NCBI RefSeq assembly: GCF_040784935.1
Contig: NZ_CP160680.1
Span: 1,727,501-1,791,500, forward strand
Direction of reading: 5' to 3'
Origin: Lewinella sp. LCG006
Lineage (GTDB): Bacteria; Bacteroidota; Bacteroidia; Chitinophagales; Saprospiraceae
DNA: 64,000 bases
A program made the translations under genes and the position numbers. The notes beneath the pieces were generated by a model. It had not been told where the DNA came from and searched no databases. It was given only the letters and a program-made list of their open reading frames with translations. Shown in pieces: positions 1 through 9,144 of this stretch (positions within the stretch are counted from its first letter, which is position 1; every line of letters begins with the position of its first letter).

Positions 1-1
1 C

Positions 2-1015
2 ACCCCGGTGAGTTCGATTCCTATTTATGGTGGTCGCGATGGCCGGTCTATGGATCAGGAGCGAAAAGCACTCAAAACCGGTGCGCCAGTAATTGTGGCA
101 ACTCCTGGTCGCTTGATTGCTCACCTGGACTTAGGTTATGTAGACTTCAGCCAAGTGCGGCACTTTATCCTGGACGAAGCGGATCGCATGCTTGATATGG
201 GCTTTGTGCATGATATTCTTAAAATTGCTTCTCATTTGCCACAGAAGCGGCAGACCTTGCTGTTTTCAGCGACTATGCCAACACGGATTCGCAAATTTGC
301 CCGTGACTTGTTCAATAACGAACCTGTGGAAGTGAATGTGGCAGTCTCAAAGCCTGCTGAAAATATACTCCAGGGTGCTTACGAACTGGAGGATGAAGGA
401 AAAGTAAAACTGGTAGCTCACCTCCTACAAGGTAAAAAGAACCTACAACGAACCATCATTTTTGCGAGTACCAAGAAAAAAGTTCGGGAGGTCAATACCG
501 CGCTTCAACGTGCGGGCTTGAGTGTAGCAGCTATTTCTTCTGACCTGGATCAGAATGCGCGTGAGGATGCATTGCAGGATTTCCGTAGTGGAAAAATTCC
601 GATTGTGGTAGCAACCGACGTCCTCTCCAGAGGTATTGATATTAAAGGAATTGATGTGGTCATCAACTACGATGTACCACCCGATCCTGAAGATTATGTA
701 CACCGTATCGGTCGTACAGCGCGTGCCGATGCTTCGGGTGTTGCCCTGACATTTATCAGTCGTGGCGACCGTGGTCGTTTCCGTCGTATTGAGGAAATGA
801 TCAATATGGAGATACGCCGTATGCCTTTGCCCGAAGGTATTCCTGTAGGCAGCCCTCCCTCAAAAGGAGGACGCAGCAGTAGCGGCGGACGCGGGCGTGG
901 AGGCAACTCCCGCAGCGGTGGTCGCAACTCAAGCCGAGGCAGCAGCGACAACCGTGGAGGTAGTGGAAGTAGTCGTTCTGGCGGTCGTCGTAGCGACGGC
1001 CCTAAAAAAACATAA
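2..1015 (+). CDS. DEAD-box RNA helicase, RhlE-like (5' end outside window)
   Basis: ATP-dependent RNA helicase of the DEAD-box family, probably acting in ribosome assembly or RNA turnover in the cytoplasm. The frame is open from the first bases, so the Walker A and Q-motif part lies upstream of the window; the GTG at 8 is an internal valine. Numbering from that codon, motif Ib TPGR is at 32-35, motif II DEAD at 56-59, motif III SAT at 87-89, motif V around SRGID at 208, and motif VI HRIGRTAR at 232-239. The last 50 residues are a low-complexity Arg/Gly/Ser tail, the RNA-binding extension common in RhlE-type helicases. The ABC-F gene follows 38 bp downstream on the same strand and may be cotranscribed. 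Family assignment is secure; the exact subfamily (RhlE rather than CshA/DeaD) is inferred from the short core and RG-rich tail. Confidence 0.93.
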   Translation, partial: TPVSSIPIYGGRDGRSMDQERKALKTGAPVIVATPGRLIAHLDLGYVDFSQVRHFILDEADRMLDMGFVHDILKIASHLPQKRQTLLFSATMPTRIRKFARDLFNNEPVEVNVAVSKPAENILQGAYELEDEGKVKLVAHLLQGKKNLQRTIIFASTKKKVREVNTALQRAGLSVAAISSDLDQNAREDALQDFRSGKIPIVVATDVLSRGIDIKGIDVVINYDVPPDPEDYVHRIGRTARADASGVALTFISRGDRGRFRRIEEMINMEIRRMPLPEGIPVGSPPSKGGRSSSGGRGRGGNSRSGGRNSSRGSSDNRGGSGSSRSGGRRSDGPKKT

Positions 1016-1053
1016 GTAAAAGCGCTAAAACAACGGCAGCAGCATAGCAATCT

Positions 1054-2922
1054 ATGATTTATCTTGAGCTAGAGAACGTTTCCAAATCTTACGGCGAAAA
1101 AGTTTTATTCGACCGAATCAGTCTGCCCATCAACAAGGGAAACAAAGTAGCACTGGTAGCAAAAAACGGTACTGGTAAGTCTACTTTACTACGTGTTGCT
1201 GGCGGGGTAGACTTGCCGGAAGGGCTGGGCGCCAAAGTATACATCCACCGTGATGCTCGGATGCACTATTTGGTGCAAGAGCCAGATTTTGGGGAAGAGC
1301 AGACCATCCTGGATGCGATCTTTGAAGGAGACAACCCCATGCTTAAAGCCATTGAGCGTTACGAACGCGCGCTGCTGATTCCCGACAAAGCAGAAGACCT
1401 CCAAAAAGCACTCTCCAAGATGGACGAGTTGAGAGCCTGGGATTTTGAAGCACGCATCAAGGAAGTCCTCAGTAAGCTCAAGATTGATGATCTCCAAAAG
1501 AAAATCAAACATCTCTCGGGTGGTCAACGCAAACGCGTAGCACTGGCTCGACTCATCATTGACGAGCCGGATCTCATCATTCTCGATGAGCCAACCAACC
1601 ACTTGGATTTGGACATGATCGAATGGTTGGAGGAGTTTTTACGCCAACCCAGCCTTACCATCCTGATGGTGACGCACGACCGCTATTTCCTGGAAAGGGT
1701 ATGCGACTACATCGTAGAACTCGACCAGGGTGAGTTGTTTAAATACAGCGGTAATTACAGCGAGTTTTTGCGTAAGAAAGCCACTCGCTTTGAGATTGAA
1801 GGTAACGAACACGAGAAGAACAAAAAGTCGCTAAAGCGGGAATTGGAATGGCTCAATCGTCAACCCAAAGCCCGCGGCACCAAAGGCAAGGCCCGTGTCA
1901 ACAGTGTCTTGGAACTGAAAGACAGAGTAGAAGACTTTTCTCGTGACGCAGAAATGCAAATCGACATCAAAGGCCAGCGTCTTGGCAAGACCATCCTCGA
2001 AGCGTACAGTGTCAACAAGTCTTACGGTGACCACTTGATCATCAAAGATTTTGACTACAAATTCAAGAAAGGAGAACGCATCGGCATTGCGGGCCCCAAC
2101 GGCGTGGGTAAAACCACCTTTTTGCACCTGCTCACCGAGGAAGAACGCCCCACTGGAGGCAAGATCGTCGTTGGTGGCAATACCGTTTTTGGGTACTACA
2201 CCCAGGACGGGATGCAGCTGAAGGAAGACCAGACCGTGATCGAAGTGATTCGCGACATTGCGGAATTTATTCCTTTAGAGAAAGGCGCAAAATTGACCGC
2301 AGAGCAACTGCTGGAGCGATTCTTGTTCCCACGTTCCCAGCAACGCGTATATGTCAGTCAACTGAGTGGTGGTGAGCGCCGCCGCCTTTATCTGCTGACG
2401 GTCTTGATGAAAAACCCCAACTTCCTCATCCTGGATGAGCCTACCAATGATTTGGACATCATGACCTTGAATGTGCTGGAAGATTTCCTTATGGACTTTC
2501 CCGGTTGCATTATCATCGTTTCGCACGACCGCTTTTTTCTCGATAAGCTGGTAGATCATCTTTTTGTCTTCGAAGGAGAAGGTAAAATTCGCGACTTCCT
2601 CGGCACCTACAGCGAATACCGCGTTGATCAACTGGAACGCGAACGCGCCCAACGCAGTGAAGAACGCAAAGAAGAACAACAACGTAAAGCCGAAGTAGAA
2701 GAACTGAAACCCGGTCTTACGCAAGAACAGAAAAAGCAAATCAAGCGACTCGAAAACAAGATCAGCAAGCTGGAAGAGAAGAAGAAGGAAATCACCGAAG
2801 CCTTCAACGACACGACGCTTAGCGCCGAGCGTATTACGGAGCTGTCCAAAGATTTAGCAACAGTAAAAGAAGAAATCGAGGAACTGGAAATGGAGTGGAT
2901 GGAGTTGGCGGATTTGGCTTAA
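1054..2922 (+). CDS. ABC-F family ATPase (Uup-like)
   Basis: Soluble tandem ABC ATPase of 622 residues with no membrane domain, the ABC-F architecture of ribosome-associated translation factors. First cassette: P-loop around residues 36-44, signature LSGGQ at 154-158, Walker B ending DEPTNHLD at 178-185. Second cassette: P-loop GPNGVGKTT, signature LSGGE, Walker B ending DEPTNDLD. The two are joined by a charged helical linker (about 240-310), and the protein ends in a Lys/Glu-rich coiled coil (about 540-622), as in Uup. The first P-loop starts AKNGTGKST rather than GxNGxGKS, a mild deviation. A role in relieving stalled ribosomes or in DNA-structure metabolism is known for the family and is not shown here. 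It faces the cox operon end-to-end, with 25 bp between stop codons. Confidence 0.93.
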   Translation: MIYLELENVSKSYGEKVLFDRISLPINKGNKVALVAKNGTGKSTLLRVAGGVDLPEGLGAKVYIHRDARMHYLVQEPDFGEEQTILDAIFEGDNPMLKAIERYERALLIPDKAEDLQKALSKMDELRAWDFEARIKEVLSKLKIDDLQKKIKHLSGGQRKRVALARLIIDEPDLIILDEPTNHLDLDMIEWLEEFLRQPSLTILMVTHDRYFLERVCDYIVELDQGELFKYSGNYSEFLRKKATRFEIEGNEHEKNKKSLKRELEWLNRQPKARGTKGKARVNSVLELKDRVEDFSRDAEMQIDIKGQRLGKTILEAYSVNKSYGDHLIIKDFDYKFKKGERIGIAGPNGVGKTTFLHLLTEEERPTGGKIVVGGNTVFGYYTQDGMQLKEDQTVIEVIRDIAEFIPLEKGAKLTAEQLLERFLFPRSQQRVYVSQLSGGERRRLYLLTVLMKNPNFLILDEPTNDLDIMTLNVLEDFLMDFPGCIIIVSHDRFFLDKLVDHLFVFEGEGKIRDFLGTYSEYRVDQLERERAQRSEERKEEQQRKAEVEELKPGLTQEQKKQIKRLENKISKLEEKKKEITEAFNDTTLSAERITELSKDLATVKEEIEELEMEWMELADLA

Positions 2923-2947
2923 TTAAAGCAAAAGCTTTACCTCTGCC

Positions 2948-3919
2948 TTAAACATACATCTCCGGCGCTTTCTCGAAGTTCACTTTACATCCATCACAAC
3001 AGAAATAGACCTTTTCTCCATGGTGCTCAACGATATGCTTGGCGGCACTTTTGAGTACGGGTACCTTGCATACTGGATTAATGTAATAATCCTGATTGAC
3101 CATGGTGGTCTCCAGGGATGTTTCCGTAGAGGAGTCGGTTTCCTTTTCGGCGCGGAAATCCTGGATGACTTCTGCGAGGATGCTGATGGCGACCTCCTGG
3201 GGGGTCTTTGCTCCAATATCTAAACCGGCGGGGGTTTTGATGCGCTTAAGCTGATCAAACGTCGTACCCATTTGGCGTAGCTCATGGTAGATGGCACTGG
3301 CTTTACGCCTGCTGGCTACGAAGGAGAGGTAGTTGCTATTGATACTCAGCGCATGATGCAAAGCATCGGCATCGCGTTCTCCCTGGGTGCAAACGATGAC
3401 GTACTGGTTCATCTGTTCCTCCTGGGGAGCAAACTGATCTAGTGTCATTAGTTTATCAACCCCCAGAAAACCACTTTCATCGGTTGCGGAAAGCACCACC
3501 TCTACCTTGTAATCCATGGCTTTGGCGATCTTCGCAAGTGCCATAGCAATGTGTGAATTTCCGAAAATGAGCAATTGTGGTGTTGGTAAAACAGGTTCTA
3601 TATAAACTTCTACTTCGCCTCCACTTTGGCATGTCATGCGGTACAACTTCGTGTTGCCGTCTATTACATCTTGCACATCTGGGCTGATGTGTACCATCCG
3701 AGGTTTACGGTCTTGTAAAGAAAGCAGTGCTTCTTTCAGAACGATGCCGCGAGTACACCCTCCTCCTATCCAGCCAAAGATTTGCCCATCAGCAGTAATG
3801 ATAGCCTTATCACCAGGTTTGCCCGAAGAAGGAATCTTGCGACGGACAATGATAGCCGTCGCGTAAGCCTTGTTTTTCAGGTTCAAATCAGCCACCGTTT
3901 GTAGTAAAGCGTTATGCAT
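2948..3919 (-). CDS. XdhC/CoxF-family maturation protein with C-terminal YHS domain
   Basis: Predicted maturation factor for the molybdenum hydroxylase encoded upstream; XdhC/CoxI/CoxF proteins bind and sulfurate the molybdopterin cofactor before insertion. The ATG at 3919 overlaps the coxE stop by 8 bp (ATGCATAA), which fixes the start at 323 residues; a further upstream start would run into coxE. The N-terminal XdhC_CoxI domain shows GGGCTRG (52-58) and TCQSGGEVEVYIEP (96-109). A Rossmann-type domain follows (LLIFGNSHIAMALAKIA, about 116-132). Residues 278-323 form a YHS-type domain with the cysteine pattern NPVC...YFCCDGC, which normally binds metal. The fusion is unusual for XdhC. This is the last gene of the cox operon. 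Confidence 0.88.
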   Translation of the reverse strand: MHNALLQTVADLNLKNKAYATAIIVRRKIPSSGKPGDKAIITADGQIFGWIGGGCTRGIVLKEALLSLQDRKPRMVHISPDVQDVIDGNTKLYRMTCQSGGEVEVYIEPVLPTPQLLIFGNSHIAMALAKIAKAMDYKVEVVLSATDESGFLGVDKLMTLDQFAPQEEQMNQYVIVCTQGERDADALHHALSINSNYLSFVASRRKASAIYHELRQMGTTFDQLKRIKTPAGLDIGAKTPQEVAISILAEVIQDFRAEKETDSSTETSLETTMVNQDYYINPVCKVPVLKSAAKHIVEHHGEKVYFCCDGCKVNFEKAPEMYV

Positions 3920-5048
3920 CGATGAGTATATTTTCCAGTTCAAGTAAGCTGGCAAAATTGTGTGCAGCTCCAAAGTGGTCGAGGGCCGGAAGGGCCGTTT
4001 TCATTCCTTCCTGGATCGGTTCGTAGCCGTTCATTCCCTTGAGGGGATTGAGCCAGACCAACTTCTTGGACCTTAATTTTATTTTTTGAATGGCTTCCGC
4101 CAAAACTTCGGGTTCACCCGTATCTAGTCCATCACTAAGAACAATTGTAATGGTGTTTCCGTTCAAGTGCCGCTTCGCATAGTTGTCGTTGAAATCTTTT
4201 AAACAATCCCCTATTTTGGTACCGCTCGACCAATGGGTGACGTACTGCGAGATCATCATCAAGGCAACCGACAAATCTTTGTCTGCGATGTAGTCCGTAA
4301 TGCGCATCAGCTTGGTGCTAAAAGCGAAGGCTTCAATCTGTTTAAAATGATTCCGCAAAGACCACAAAAACTTCAGCAGGTAGAAGGAATACTTGTCCAT
4401 GGAGCCGCTCACATCCAGTAGGATGAGGAGCCGAAATTTTTCTTTCTTCTTTTTTGTCTTTACCAGACGGATGATTGTCCCGCCATTCTGGATGTTTTTT
4501 CTGATAGAGCGACCCAGATCGACGCTACCTTGTTTGCCTTTTTTCTTCTTACGCTTGATGCGTAAACTCATCTCTCTGATGAGTTTTTCAGACAATTCGT
4601 CCAGAAAACGAGTCTCACTGGCACTCAACTTTGTAAAATCCGTCTTTTTGACGGTTTCACTGTTGTTTGCGCCCGTTGTCGTTTTTGAATCCTCGCTGTG
4701 CTCATCGGTATCACTCTCTCCCTGCCCTAGCATTACGGCTATGCTTTTGGGAGCTTTCGTGATTTTCTTCTTGTTTTTCTGCGCTCTCTTATCCGCGATA
4801 CGGGTTCCTTTCTGTCGCCAAAACCGACGATAGATATTGGTGAAAGCAAGCCGCTCTTCCTCTGCATGGCAATAAAGTGCTGCGAGTGCATACTCGAACA
4901 AATCCCGATCCAACCAGATACCGGATAATGTAGTCAGGACGGCATCCTGACTACATTGAAGCCCTGCCTTGAAGCCCGCTTCCCGAGCTACCTGGCTAAA
5001 TCCTACCAAAGACTCACTAAACGAATTATAGTGGGTGTAGTGATCCAA
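3912..5048 (-). CDS. coxE: VWA-domain protein CoxE
   Basis: CoxE-type accessory protein of 378 residues that, with the MoxR-like ATPase CoxD, is known to mature the copper-sulfur-molybdenum site of CO dehydrogenase. The C-terminal von Willebrand A domain has a complete MIDAS: DVSGS at 212-216, Thr277 in SSGTKIG, and Asp306 in LSDG. The N-terminal half is helical. The middle (about 85-205) is a charged, Lys-rich linker with an acidic Asp/Glu/Ser stretch. It lies 7 bp behind the 65-residue gene and overlaps the XdhC-YHS gene by 8 bp, so translation is probably coupled. Assignment as CoxE rests on the VWA domain and operon position; generic VWA proteins paired with MoxR are the alternative. Confidence 0.9.
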   Translation of the reverse strand: MDHYTHYNSFSESLVGFSQVAREAGFKAGLQCSQDAVLTTLSGIWLDRDLFEYALAALYCHAEEERLAFTNIYRRFWRQKGTRIADKRAQKNKKKITKAPKSIAVMLGQGESDTDEHSEDSKTTTGANNSETVKKTDFTKLSASETRFLDELSEKLIREMSLRIKRKKKKGKQGSVDLGRSIRKNIQNGGTIIRLVKTKKKKEKFRLLILLDVSGSMDKYSFYLLKFLWSLRNHFKQIEAFAFSTKLMRITDYIADKDLSVALMMISQYVTHWSSGTKIGDCLKDFNDNYAKRHLNGNTITIVLSDGLDTGEPEVLAEAIQKIKLRSKKLVWLNPLKGMNGYEPIQEGMKTALPALDHFGAAHNFASLLELENILIDA

Positions 5049-5055
5049 TTTGTAT

Positions 5056-5253
5056 TTATTTCTCGGCTTGTCCGGCGTTCTCCCGCTCTTTCTTCATCTC
5101 CGCGATGCGCTCTCGAGCCGCTTGCGCGGCATCTTTTGCGGTGCTCTTTACGCGATCACCAGGGAGGTTCAGCGAATTGTAATGGGCACGGCTTTTTTCG
5201 CCTTCAGCCAAGCGCTCTTCATCAAGCTTTTTGTATTCGTTGGTCAATGACAT
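5056..5253 (-). CDS. Small charged protein of the cox operon, 65 aa, unknown
   Basis: I do not recognise a family. It is a 65-residue, highly charged, Lys/Glu/Arg/Ala-rich protein with no hydrophobic segment, predicted mostly helical (for example the stretch containing AAQAARERIAEMKKEREN). It sits 11 bp behind coxD and 7 bp before coxE on the same strand, with an ATG start, in the tight spacing typical of a real operon member. No competing gene overlaps it. It could be a small adaptor for the CoxD-CoxE ATPase/VWA pair, but that is inference from position only. Confidence 0.7.
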   Translation of the reverse strand: MSLTNEYKKLDEERLAEGEKSRAHYNSLNLPGDRVKSTAKDAAQAARERIAEMKKERENAGQAEK

Positions 5254-5264
5254 GTTTCGTGTTT

Positions 5265-6110
5265 TTAATCTTGAAAAATTTCCTGAGCGACAAGCTTTAT
5301 GTCGTGATCAGATTTAAGCAAACAAGATAAGCTGTTGTAGACCGCATTTCCTTCCCCATGCAGTGCTGCAATTCCTCTGGCCCAGTCGATGGTTTCCGAA
5401 ATACCCGGAGACTTATCGAGCTTCAGCCGGCGAATCTGACTTACATAGGCACCAATTTGCGCTGCCAACTGCATTTCAATATCAGGAATGTGCTTTCTGA
5501 TGATTTTGATTTCCTTCTCCATATCGGGGTAGTTGACCCAATGGTAAAGGCATCGTCTCTTCAGAGCGTCACTCAATTCACGGGTACGGTTGGAGGTAAG
5601 TACAACTACGGGTTTGTGCTTGGCCTTGATGGTTCCCAATTCAGGAATACTGATCTGAAAATCAGACAACAATTCCAGCAAGAAAGCCTCAAACTCCTCA
5701 TCCGCCCGGTCTATCTCATCAATCAGTAAGACCATCCTCCGATCCGCACTGATGGCTTGTAGTAATGGTCTTTTCAAAAGGTATTCTTCACTGAAAATAA
5801 GTTCTTCTTTCTCTTTTTCAGAAATACCGCTTTGCTCGTAAATCTTGATGGCTAACAACTGTTTTTGATAATTCCATTCGTAAATGGCATTGTTGACATC
5901 AAGCCCTTCGTAGCATTGTAGTCGGATTAAATCATAACCGAGGTACTTGGATAAGATATAGGCTACCTGTGTTTTCCCTACTCCTGGAGGGCCCTCTAGC
6001 AGCAGCGGCTTTTCCAGTTGCAGCAGTAAAAACAAGACTGTAGCCAGCTCTTCTTCCACTACAAATCCTAATTCATCAAGCAAAGGTATGAGTTCCTTGG
6101 GTCCAGTCAC
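5265..6110 (-). CDS. coxD: MoxR-type AAA+ ATPase CoxD
   Basis: AAA+ chaperone of 281 residues. In Oligotropha-type systems CoxD is required to assemble the [CuSMoO2] cluster in apo-CO dehydrogenase. Walker A is GPPGVGKT (40-47), Walker B is VLLIDEIDRADE (about 127-138), sensor 1 is LTSNRTRE (171-178), and an arginine-finger region KRRC lies at about 184-187. It starts with GTG at 6110 and shares one base with the coxG stop (TAGTG), implying translational coupling. The 65-residue gene and coxE follow within 20 bp. Other MoxR proteins have the same domain layout; the CoxD call comes from the operon. Confidence 0.92.
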   Translation of the reverse strand: MTGPKELIPLLDELGFVVEEELATVLFLLLQLEKPLLLEGPPGVGKTQVAYILSKYLGYDLIRLQCYEGLDVNNAIYEWNYQKQLLAIKIYEQSGISEKEKEELIFSEEYLLKRPLLQAISADRRMVLLIDEIDRADEEFEAFLLELLSDFQISIPELGTIKAKHKPVVVLTSNRTRELSDALKRRCLYHWVNYPDMEKEIKIIRKHIPDIEMQLAAQIGAYVSQIRRLKLDKSPGISETIDWARGIAALHGEGNAVYNSLSCLLKSDHDIKLVAQEIFQD

Positions 6111-6685
6111 TAAGCATCTTTTTTTCCGCCTTTGAAGATATCTCCAACGCTTCCCAACATGCTTTTCACGACCGTGCCGGCAAGTGCTCCTGCGTTGAGT
6201 GCATTATCGGTTTCACCTGCCGTTTCTCCACCGTTACCCGCCAATTTATTGCTGAAGTTTTTCACAAACTGGTTGAGCAACTGATCGGATACATCGTTGA
6301 TGAGCCGGGAACCAAATTGGGCCAACATGCCTACGATGGTGATGTCCATACTGAAACTGACGTGGGTTTTCCCATTCTCTTCCGTCAGCACACCTTTCAT
6401 GATCATGTCCGCACTTCCCTTGCCTTTGCTGTCCAGCCCGCGGCCTTTCAGTACCATTTTATGATTGGCTTCGTCCAGCTCTACAATCTCGATATCGCCA
6501 GCGTAAGCTGCTTTGATGGGACCAAACTTGGTGACTACCTCGCCTTTATAGTTGCGATCATCGATCTTTTCGGTGATGGCCGCACCAGGTACACAGTCTA
6601 CGATTTCTTCCGGTGCCGCCAAGCTTTTCCAAACCACCTCGATCGGCTGGTCAATGTCAAATTCTTTCGTTATTAAAGTATTCAT
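6110..6685 (-). CDS. coxG: CoxG-like SRPBCC protein
   Basis: CoxG family (START/SRPBCC fold) protein, which in aerobic CO oxidisers recruits CO dehydrogenase to the membrane and is reported to deliver quinone. The ATG at 6685 gives 191 residues beginning MNTLITKEF; an in-frame start 13 codons upstream lacks support. The fold core covers about 1-150, with the family-typical N-terminal pattern P-EVVWKSLAAPEEIVDCVPGA. The C-terminal 40 residues are Gly/Ala-rich and contain a hydrophobic stretch (ALAGTVVKSMLGSVGDIF), a possible membrane-contact tail as known for CoxG. It lies 56 bp behind coxL and is fused by one shared base to coxD. Confidence 0.9.
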   Translation of the reverse strand: MNTLITKEFDIDQPIEVVWKSLAAPEEIVDCVPGAAITEKIDDRNYKGEVVTKFGPIKAAYAGDIEIVELDEANHKMVLKGRGLDSKGKGSADMIMKGVLTEENGKTHVSFSMDITIVGMLAQFGSRLINDVSDQLLNQFVKNFSNKLAGNGGETAGETDNALNAGALAGTVVKSMLGSVGDIFKGGKKDA

Positions 6686-6741
6686 CGTTTCTTTTTGAAG
6701 TGCTGCGCCAGGAGGCAATATCAACCTGGCGCAGCTGATAA

Positions 6742-9114
6742 TTAATCCTTAAAGTACCCTAAGCGCTTCAATTCTTTGTAGAGTTTGAAGGGGGTCACTG
6801 GAATTTCCAAGTGCTTGACACCCAAATGGGCCACAGCATCTACAATGGCATTTACAATAGCGGGCGGAGCACCTACGGTGGGTGATTCCCCAACGCCTTT
6901 GGCACCGATTGGGTGATGAGGAGCGGGCGTCACGGTGTGGCCCGTTTCCCAACTTGGCGATTCTACTGCTGTTGGCACAAGATAATCCATGAAGGTTCCA
7001 TTGAGGATGTTTCCTGCATTATCGTAGATCAGCTCTTCGTACATTGCTGGTGCCAAACCTTGCGTAAGCCCTCCATGCACTTGCCCTTGTACAATCATCG
7101 GGTTGATGATATTGCCACAATCGTCGATGGCCACGAATCTTCTGATCTTGATATGACAGGTTTCTGGGTCAACATCTACCACACAGATGTAAGCGCCAGA
7201 AGGGAAGGTCAGGTTGGGGGGATCGTAGTAGTGCGTGGCTTCGAACCCTGCCTCCATCCCGGGGGGATGGTTGGTGTAGGAAGCAAAGACAATCTCCTGG
7301 ATGGTTTTAGCCTTTTCGGGCGCACCTTTCACGTAGAATTTGCCTGGCTCCCATTCCAGATCCTGCTCGCTAACTTCGAGGAGGTAGGCCGCAATCTTTT
7401 TGGCTTTATCGCGCAGCTTGCGGGCGGCCATGGCTGCTGCTGCTCCCGCCGTAGGCGTACTTCTACTGGCGTAGGTACCCAGTCCGTAAGGAGCCGTATC
7501 GGTATCTCCTTCTTCGATCTGGATGTGTTCCATCGGAATACCTAGTTCTTCGGCGACAATCTGAGCGTAGGTTGTTTCGTGGCCTTGCCCCTGTGATTTT
7601 GTACCAAAGCGGGCGATGGCCTTGCCCGTAGGATGCACCCTGATCTCCGCACTGTCGAACATCTTGATGCCGAGAATATCGAAATCTTTGGATGGCCCCG
7701 CTCCTACTACTTCGGTAAAAGTGGAAATGCCAATGCCCATGAACTTGCCTTGCTTTCGCAATTCGATCTGCTCCTTGCGCAGCTCATCGTAGTTGATGGC
7801 ATCCATGGCCATTTTCAGACCAGCGTGGTAATCGCCACTATCGTAGAGCCAGCCCGTGGGAGATGCCCAAGGGAAGTCTTCTTTCTTGATGAAGTTCTCC
7901 ATCCGCAATTGAGCGGGGTCTTTGCCTACTTCAGCAGCAAAAACATCCGTCATTCGCTCGATGGCGTGCACGGCCTCCGTCACCCGGAACGAACAGCGGT
8001 AAGCTACTCCCCCAGGTGGCTTATTGGTATAAACGGCATCCGCTTCCATATAAGATGCTCCGTAGTCATAAGATCCCGTACCAATGGAAAAGAGCCCCGT
8101 CGGAAACTTGGAAGGGTTGGCAGATGCGTCGGTATAGCCATGGTCGGCTAATACTTTAAAGCGGGTCGCCTGAATTTTGCCGTCCTTGGTGCCTGCCATC
8201 TCCGCGGTGATGTGATAATCACGTGCAAAAGAATCGGCCTGGAGGTTTTCGCTGCGGTCTTCAATCCATTTGATCGGTGCACCCGTCAGGAAGGACACTG
8301 CAATAGCGATAACATAACCTGGGTAAACAGGTACTTTACCACCAAAACCACCACCAATATCCGGAGAAATTACGCGGATTCTTTCTTCCGTCAAGCCCAC
8401 ATGGCCAGCCACCAGTGCAATGACCGTACGGATGGCGTGCGGCGCCTGGGTGGTCATGTACATGGTCAGGTGGTTTTCCACCTTATTGTAGGAAGCCACA
8501 CAACCACAGGTTTCGATCGACGCTACGTGAATCCGCGGGATGTGCATCTGTTGCTTTACCGTGACTTCCGCATTTCTGAAGATTGCATCCGTCTTGTCTT
8601 TATCGCCTACTTCCCAGTGCCAGATATGGTTGTCTTCCTTGCCCTCCTGATCGGTACGTAAAACCGGCGCATCGGGGTCGAGGGCTTCGAACGGATCCAT
8701 CAAGGGCTTCATGGGCTCGTATTCCACGATCACGGCTTCTTTACCATCGCGGGCCGTATAGCGATCCGTGGCAATGACCGCAGCTACTTCCTGTGCCTGG
8801 TACATGACCGTATCCGTAGGCAGTACCATCTGGGTATCGGACATCAGGGTCGGCATCCAGTGGAGGCCATACTGCTCCAGGTCTTTGCCCGTGACTACGG
8901 CGATTACACCGGGAATTTCCAGTGCTTTCGAGGCATCGATTTTTTTAATTTTTGCGTAAGCATACGGACTTCTAACAATGTCCATATACAGCATTCCGGG
9001 AAGTTTTACGTCATCAACGTAGTTGCCCTTCCCCTGGATGAACCGGGCATCTTCCTTCCTTTTTTTGGAATGCCCCATGCCACCTATTTCCTTAGATGTT
9101 TTGCACTTTATCAT
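6742..9114 (-). CDS. coxL: Form I aerobic CO dehydrogenase, molybdenum-copper large subunit CoxL
   Basis: Catalytic subunit (790 residues) of aerobic carbon monoxide dehydrogenase, oxidising CO with water to CO2 at a Mo-Cu-pterin site. The active-site loop at 371-377 reads AYRCSFR, the diagnostic form I motif (AYxCSFR) with the copper-ligating Cys374. Form II homologues have AYRGAGR here. The molybdopterin-binding motif GGGFGGK is at 254-260 and the catalytic Glu743 lies in KGVGESPT. The N-terminus GKGNYVDDVKLPGML closely follows known CoxL proteins. An alternative start at Met13 (MGHSKKRK) is possible. It is preceded by coxM and coxS and followed by coxG, coxD and coxE, the expected set. This is the strongest functional call in the window. 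Confidence 0.97.
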   Translation of the reverse strand: MIKCKTSKEIGGMGHSKKRKEDARFIQGKGNYVDDVKLPGMLYMDIVRSPYAYAKIKKIDASKALEIPGVIAVVTGKDLEQYGLHWMPTLMSDTQMVLPTDTVMYQAQEVAAVIATDRYTARDGKEAVIVEYEPMKPLMDPFEALDPDAPVLRTDQEGKEDNHIWHWEVGDKDKTDAIFRNAEVTVKQQMHIPRIHVASIETCGCVASYNKVENHLTMYMTTQAPHAIRTVIALVAGHVGLTEERIRVISPDIGGGFGGKVPVYPGYVIAIAVSFLTGAPIKWIEDRSENLQADSFARDYHITAEMAGTKDGKIQATRFKVLADHGYTDASANPSKFPTGLFSIGTGSYDYGASYMEADAVYTNKPPGGVAYRCSFRVTEAVHAIERMTDVFAAEVGKDPAQLRMENFIKKEDFPWASPTGWLYDSGDYHAGLKMAMDAINYDELRKEQIELRKQGKFMGIGISTFTEVVGAGPSKDFDILGIKMFDSAEIRVHPTGKAIARFGTKSQGQGHETTYAQIVAEELGIPMEHIQIEEGDTDTAPYGLGTYASRSTPTAGAAAAMAARKLRDKAKKIAAYLLEVSEQDLEWEPGKFYVKGAPEKAKTIQEIVFASYTNHPPGMEAGFEATHYYDPPNLTFPSGAYICVVDVDPETCHIKIRRFVAIDDCGNIINPMIVQGQVHGGLTQGLAPAMYEELIYDNAGNILNGTFMDYLVPTAVESPSWETGHTVTPAPHHPIGAKGVGESPTVGAPPAIVNAIVDAVAHLGVKHLEIPVTPFKLYKELKRLGYFKD

Positions 9115-9144
9115 AATTAATGTAAGTTTCTTGATTTAGTATTC

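Noticed and set aside
2922-2947. TAAAGC-AAAA-GCTTTA dyad as terminator between the ABC-F and cox units
   Set aside because: The stem is only 6 bp without a T-run; too weak to list.
6913-8661. Several plus-strand frames of 150-210 codons inside coxL
   Set aside because: Antisense to a highly conserved catalytic subunit; no start signals or domains.
6742-9114. CoxL as a form II (putative) homologue or xanthine dehydrogenase
   Set aside because: The active-site loop is AYRCSFR, not AYRGAGR, and the accessory genes are those of true CO dehydrogenase.
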